Of a stretch of 8,968 nucleotides of DNA, positions 6,069 to 8,968 are shown piece after piece. The notes under the pieces were generated by a model. It ran no database searches. It was not told where the DNA came from and saw only the letters and a list, made by a program, of their open reading frames with translations. Made by a program: the position numbers and the translations under genes. How positions within the stretch are numbered: the stretch's first letter is position 1; every line of letters begins with the position of its first letter. The stretch covers positions 1-8,968 of the forward strand of contig CAUDAE010000081.1 in assembly GCA_958447445.1 (NCBI GenBank), given 5' to 3'. Origin of the DNA: an uncultured Collinsella sp. (GTDB lineage Bacteria; Actinomycetota; Coriobacteriia; Coriobacteriales; Coriobacteriaceae).

Positions 6069-6096
6069 TAGCCGTTGGGGACGTCCCCAACGGCTA
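6069..6096. repeat. Perfect 28-bp palindrome
   Basis: TAGCCGTTGGGGAC (6069-6082) is followed at once by its exact reverse complement (6083-6096) with no spacer. It could be a protein-binding site or a cruciform-forming repeat. The lack of a loop makes a simple terminator less likely. Confidence 0.75.
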
Positions 6097-6113
6097 TCTG
6101 GGCAAACGTCCAA

Positions 6114-6148
6114 ACCGCCGTAAGGGAGTTGCCTTCCCTCGTGGCGGT
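6114..6148. repeat. Hairpin ACCGCC ... GGCGGT with inner AGGGA / TCCCT stem
   Basis: ACCGCC (6114-6119) pairs with GGCGGT (6143-6148), and AGGGA (6123-6127) pairs with TCCCT (6135-6139) inside it, separated by a three-base internal loop. On the minus strand the stem is followed by TT only, so terminator activity is doubtful. Confidence 0.45.
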
Positions 6149-6164
6149 CTTCTAGCAGAAAAAC

Positions 6165-6285
6165 CAAGTGAGTAGGCTTTTTGCAGAAGGCCGAGCACGC
6201 CCTAAAACGCCACAGTTCTGACCTGCAGTTTTATAGATCATTTGTCACGATGTGCTCGGCAGGTTCAGAAAAGTCTACTCACTTG
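6165..6285. repeat. 121-bp MITE-like element with 34-bp terminal inverted repeats
   Basis: Bases 6165-6198 and 6252-6285 are inverted repeats matching at about 26 of 34 positions. The outermost 11 bases (CAAGTGAGTAG), a CTTTT block and the inner GCCGAGCAC-type block are exact. The core is more AT-rich than the genes around it and contains a secondary AAAAC...GTTTT dyad. There is no transposase and no clear target duplication at the edges. A non-autonomous mobile element or a structured intergenic repeat fits best. Confidence 0.65.
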
Positions 6286-6308
6286 TATCTGAGACGTACC
6301 AGATTGGC

Positions 6309-6349
6309 AAAAACCACCGCGAAAGGGCCCCTGGTCCCTTCGCGGCGGT
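6309..6349 (-). terminator. Intrinsic terminator of the minus-strand BceAB-type operon
   Basis: Read on the minus strand, a GC-rich stem (ACC-A-CCGCGAA-A-GGG at 6313-6327 against 6336-6349, with one mismatch and one bulge) is followed by a run of five T (complement of A at 6309-6313). It lies about 40 bases beyond the permease stop codon. Confidence 0.8.
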
Positions 6350-6386
6350 CATACGCCTCTGATTTTGCGACGGTTTTACCCGCTTG

Positions 6387-8624
6387 TTACTCGCTGTAGC
6401 GGGTGGCGATGGCAGCTTGCACCATGCCGGTGCTCATGAGGTAGGTCACCAGGAAGTAGCCACCGTATGCTGCCAGGAAGATTGCACAGGTGAGGCCCAC
6501 GGTGCCACCGATGCTCATATTTCCGAATATGCTCACCAGCTCGATGATCACCTTAAGTGCCACAAAGGAGTGCGCCAGGCCCACTGCCAGCGGGAACAGG
6601 AAGAATACCGCCTGCTGTGCCATCACCGAATGGCGAATCTGGCGGTCGTCGCAGCCGATCTGTGCCAGCACACGATAGCTGCGGCTGCCGTCGGCCACGT
6701 TAGGGAGTTGCTGGATCGACAGAATCGCCGCGCATGCAACGACCAATACAAAGCCGATGTAGATGGCTAGGTAGCTAATAAGACCGTTCATTTGCGCTGC
6801 CTGCGTGTACATCTCGGAGCGTGTGATGAAGATTCCCCACGACCCCGGCTCCTTGCCGTCAACGAGCAGATTGTCGAGCACAGTGTATTTAATGCTCTCG
6901 TCTGCCTCGGTCGTATCCATCCCCTGTTTGTAGTTAACGAGCAGACTACTGGAATACGGCTGCAGATTAAGTTGGGACAACAGCTCGTCGGCAACGACGA
7001 CGGTACCCCCATTACTGCCCATCGCCGAGTTGGCGATGGCCGCCGTATCTTCGTCCGACTTATCGGTTGCGGGCTTGAGCGTATGCCCGCCCAAGGTAAG
7101 GGTATGGCCGCCAGCCATATACTTGGTGTACAGGTCGACCAGCTCGCCGCCCATATCACACGTGAGCAGATACTGGTCGTGACCGATGTGCACCGGCTCC
7201 TTGCCCATCATCTGGCGCAGTTTGTTGTACTGACTTGCCGGCGTCACAGACAGGCCTGTCATGTCGGCATTGCTACCCCCGAACGCCTTGGGAAGCTTTT
7301 CGCCCATGGTCTTGCACATCTCACTTGGGGTCACCGAAGGATCCGAGCCGCCAAGCGGGTAACTCAGATACGAATCGATCTGCACATGCTCACCGGCAAC
7401 ATCGGCGATATTGACCTTCTTGCCGGTCTCGTCGTTGTTGTCCGCCGACTTGCCCTTAATACCGTCTGCAACGTTATCGTGATCGATACGATCGCCGTGC
7501 CATGCGGAGTACAAATCGACCGTACTATCGGCCAGCACCATGCGATCGGCCTCAGACGGATTGACATACTCTTTGTAGAAGTCGAGCGTATCGGGCGTGT
7601 AATAGATATACGTCTGCGACATGTCGGCCGGATTATAGCGCTCCAGGTTTTCGTTCATCACGTTGGCAATCGACATACCGCACGTCACCGAGGTGATGGC
7701 CAAAAACAGAAGCATCGCGATGACGCCCATCGAAAAGCACACCGTGTTGACCTTGGCCGCAAGCTGGCGCACGGTAAACATGTTGAGGCCGCGCCAATAC
7801 ACGCCGCGCAGGCTCTGCAGCAGCTTAATGAGCATGCCCGAGAGTCCCCAGAACAGGGCAAAAGTGCCCACGGTAACCATAGCGGTCGTAATACCAAACT
7901 GGTTCATGGCCTCTTGCAGCTTGCTGTCCGTCGCGGTTAGCGGGAACCCATCACGTAGCAGACGGTAATAGGCCACGCCTACAAGCACCGCGCCCACGGC
8001 AAAGATGGCAATCGCGATCCAGGGGTTGCGTGTCTTGATGCTCTCGTTGCGACGCTCGGCACCCATAAGCTCGATGAGTTTGGTACGACGCACGGCGCGA
8101 AGGTTCAGCAGTAGCGTGAGCACAAACATTACGAGCATGCAAGCAAGGGTCAGGTTGAACGCATGCACCGAGAAAAAGAAGTGGAAATTGGCGATCTGTG
8201 TCTTAAAGAGCGAGGCCGTAAAGAACGTCATGAGCTGGGAGAGTCCCACACCCAGCACAATGCCGGCGACAAAGGCCACGACCGATACTATCACGGTCTC
8301 GAGCGCCATGATCGTGGCGACGCGCCCGCGCACCATGCCGAGCACCTGGTACAGGCCAAACTCCTTCTTGCGGCGTTTCATGATGAAGTTATTGGCATAC
8401 ACCATCAAAAAGGCCATGACACCGGCCAAAAAGTACGTCAGGTCGCCGAGCATGCTGCCCATAACCTGTGCCAAGCCCTTTTCATCGATGCCGGCGATGT
8501 CGACCTGCATCGAGATGGTGTTAAAGGCATAGAAGACCGTGACGCCCAGGGTGAGCGTCAAAAGGTAGACGAGGTAGTCGCGGCCGGCGCGGCGGACGTT
8601 GCCCCAAGCGAGTTTACAGAGCAT
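6387..8624 (-). CDS. BceB-type FtsX-family ABC transporter permease
   Basis: This is a 745-aa integral membrane protein counted from ATG 8624. Hydrophobic segments, in residues from that ATG, lie near 17-38, 62-81, 103-128, 151-176, 202-221, 241-268, 292-316, 612-638, 667-691 and 704-729. This is the ten-helix BceB layout, with one large extracellular domain of about 295 residues between helices 7 and 8. BceAB-type transporters sense or remove cell-wall-targeting peptides such as bacitracin, usually signalling through a BceRS two-component system. No such system is in the window, so the substrate is open. The N-terminus MLCKLAWGNVRR is typical of the family and has GAGGG about 5 bases upstream, so I chose ATG 8624. 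GTG at 8636 would add four residues. The start overlaps the ATPase stop by 11 bases. The extracellular domain looks somewhat larger than in Bacillus BceB, by my recollection. Confidence 0.88.
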   Translation of the reverse strand: MLCKLAWGNVRRAGRDYLVYLLTLTLGVTVFYAFNTISMQVDIAGIDEKGLAQVMGSMLGDLTYFLAGVMAFLMVYANNFIMKRRKKEFGLYQVLGMVRGRVATIMALETVIVSVVAFVAGIVLGVGLSQLMTFFTASLFKTQIANFHFFFSVHAFNLTLACMLVMFVLTLLLNLRAVRRTKLIELMGAERRNESIKTRNPWIAIAIFAVGAVLVGVAYYRLLRDGFPLTATDSKLQEAMNQFGITTAMVTVGTFALFWGLSGMLIKLLQSLRGVYWRGLNMFTVRQLAAKVNTVCFSMGVIAMLLFLAITSVTCGMSIANVMNENLERYNPADMSQTYIYYTPDTLDFYKEYVNPSEADRMVLADSTVDLYSAWHGDRIDHDNVADGIKGKSADNNDETGKKVNIADVAGEHVQIDSYLSYPLGGSDPSVTPSEMCKTMGEKLPKAFGGSNADMTGLSVTPASQYNKLRQMMGKEPVHIGHDQYLLTCDMGGELVDLYTKYMAGGHTLTLGGHTLKPATDKSDEDTAAIANSAMGSNGGTVVVADELLSQLNLQPYSSSLLVNYKQGMDTTEADESIKYTVLDNLLVDGKEPGSWGIFITRSEMYTQAAQMNGLISYLAIYIGFVLVVACAAILSIQQLPNVADGSRSYRVLAQIGCDDRQIRHSVMAQQAVFFLFPLAVGLAHSFVALKVIIELVSIFGNMSIGGTVGLTCAIFLAAYGGYFLVTYLMSTGMVQAAIATRYSE

Positions 8625-8968
8625 CGGAGCCCTCACCGCCCATCATGGCAACGACCTCCATAATGCGGTCGAAAAACTCTCGGCGGTCGGTGTCGCCGCG
8701 GCGCAGCTCGGTGAAGATCTTGCCGTCGCGAATAAACAGCACACGGCTCGTGTAGCTGGCGGCAAAGCTGTCGTGCGTGACCATGAGCACGGTGGCGCGT
8801 AGGCGGCGGTTAAGGGCCTCCAGGCTCTCGAGCAGCAGGCGAGCGCTCTTGGAATCGAGGGCGCCGGTGGGCTCGTCGGCCATGATCATGGTGGGGTCGG
8901 TGACGAGCGCGCGAGCTGCGGCAACGCGCTGCTGCTGACCGCCGGACATCTGGTAGGGATACTTGTCG
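8614..8968 (-). CDS. BceA-type ABC transporter ATPase (partial, N-terminus outside window)
   Basis: The visible 117 residues are the C-terminal half of an ABC ATPase. They start at DKYPYQ, just before the signature MSGGQQQRVAAARAL, followed by Walker B MIMADEPTG, D-loop GALDS and switch-loop VTHD. The catalytic Glu and His are present, so the ATPase should be active. MSGGQQQRV with ADEPTGALDS is characteristic of the MacB/LolD/BceA group that pairs with FtsX-type permeases. The stop overlaps the start of the permease gene, consistent with a coupled two-gene operon. Walker A and the start codon lie beyond base 8968. The extra C-terminal tail after the switch region (about 50 residues, ending MMGGEGSDAL) is usual for this group. 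Confidence 0.92.
   Translation of the reverse strand, partial: DKYPYQMSGGQQQRVAAARALVTDPTMIMADEPTGALDSKSARLLLESLEALNRRLRATVLMVTHDSFAASYTSRVLFIRDGKIFTELRRGDTDRREFFDRIMEVVAMMGGEGSDAL

Larger units (their letters stand above)
5835..6386. other. Non-coding convergent region rich in inverted repeats
   Basis: No supportable gene is found between the DAHP synthase stop and the minus-strand permease stop. The region holds at least six separate inverted or tandem repeats, listed individually. The one small open frame (6181-6399, +) starts inside the 121-bp element and runs through the minus-strand terminator, so it is judged accidental. Confidence 0.7.

Noticed and set aside
4345..6285. Composite transposon carrying the DAHP synthase gene between two inverted-repeat elements
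   Set aside because: The two flanking elements have different ends and no transposase is present; the gene's composition matches its neighbours.
5835..6386. CRISPR array or tRNA gene in the repeat-rich convergent region
   Set aside because: There are no regularly spaced identical repeats with unique spacers, and no cloverleaf with a conserved TTCGA-type arm could be found by eye.
6181..6399. 72-codon + strand open frame in the convergent region
   Set aside because: It begins inside the 121-bp inverted-repeat element, runs through the minus-strand terminator into the permease gene, and has no ribosome binding site.

Overview
The window is GC-rich with dense coding and looks like a Gram-positive anaerobe of the Actinomycetota. 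My best guess is class Coriobacteriia, perhaps Collinsella. That rests on codon and base composition, on the style of the ABC exporter pair and on the BceAB-type transporter; it is inference, because no rRNA or marker gene is present.

Layout. Positions 1-50 hold the last codons of an unidentified upstream gene, which overlaps the next gene by 4 bases. Positions 47-4223 encode a heterodimeric ABC exporter on the + strand. Its first subunit gene is broken by a -1 shift near 530-545 into a 169-codon and a 604-codon part; the second subunit (618 aa) is intact. The two NBDs have complementary degenerate and canonical ATP-site motifs, as in TM287/288-type heterodimers. A strong intrinsic terminator follows at 4255-4290. 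Positions 4291-4802 are non-coding and contain a 239-bp AT-rich element bounded by near-perfect 36-bp inverted repeats, a second hairpin, and the promoter of a class I DAHP synthase gene (4803-5834, first step of the shikimate pathway).

Positions 5835-6386 lie between convergent genes and are packed with inverted repeats: a hairpin right after the aroF-type stop codon, a 99-bp imperfect palindrome, a perfect 28-bp palindrome, a 27-bp-period tandem repeat, a 121-bp element with 34-bp terminal inverted repeats, and a terminator serving the minus-strand genes. Positions 6387-8624 (minus) encode a BceB-type FtsX permease with ten predicted membrane segments and a large extracellular domain. Its partner ATPase (8614-8968, minus) is cut by the window edge and overlaps the permease gene.

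The protein-coding genes belong to well-known families, and I found no convincing new multi-gene system. The parts most worth a second look are the two non-coding regions, which hold several unrelated palindromic or MITE-like elements plus a 16-bp motif shared in inverted orientation across the DAHP synthase gene, and the frame break in the first exporter gene.
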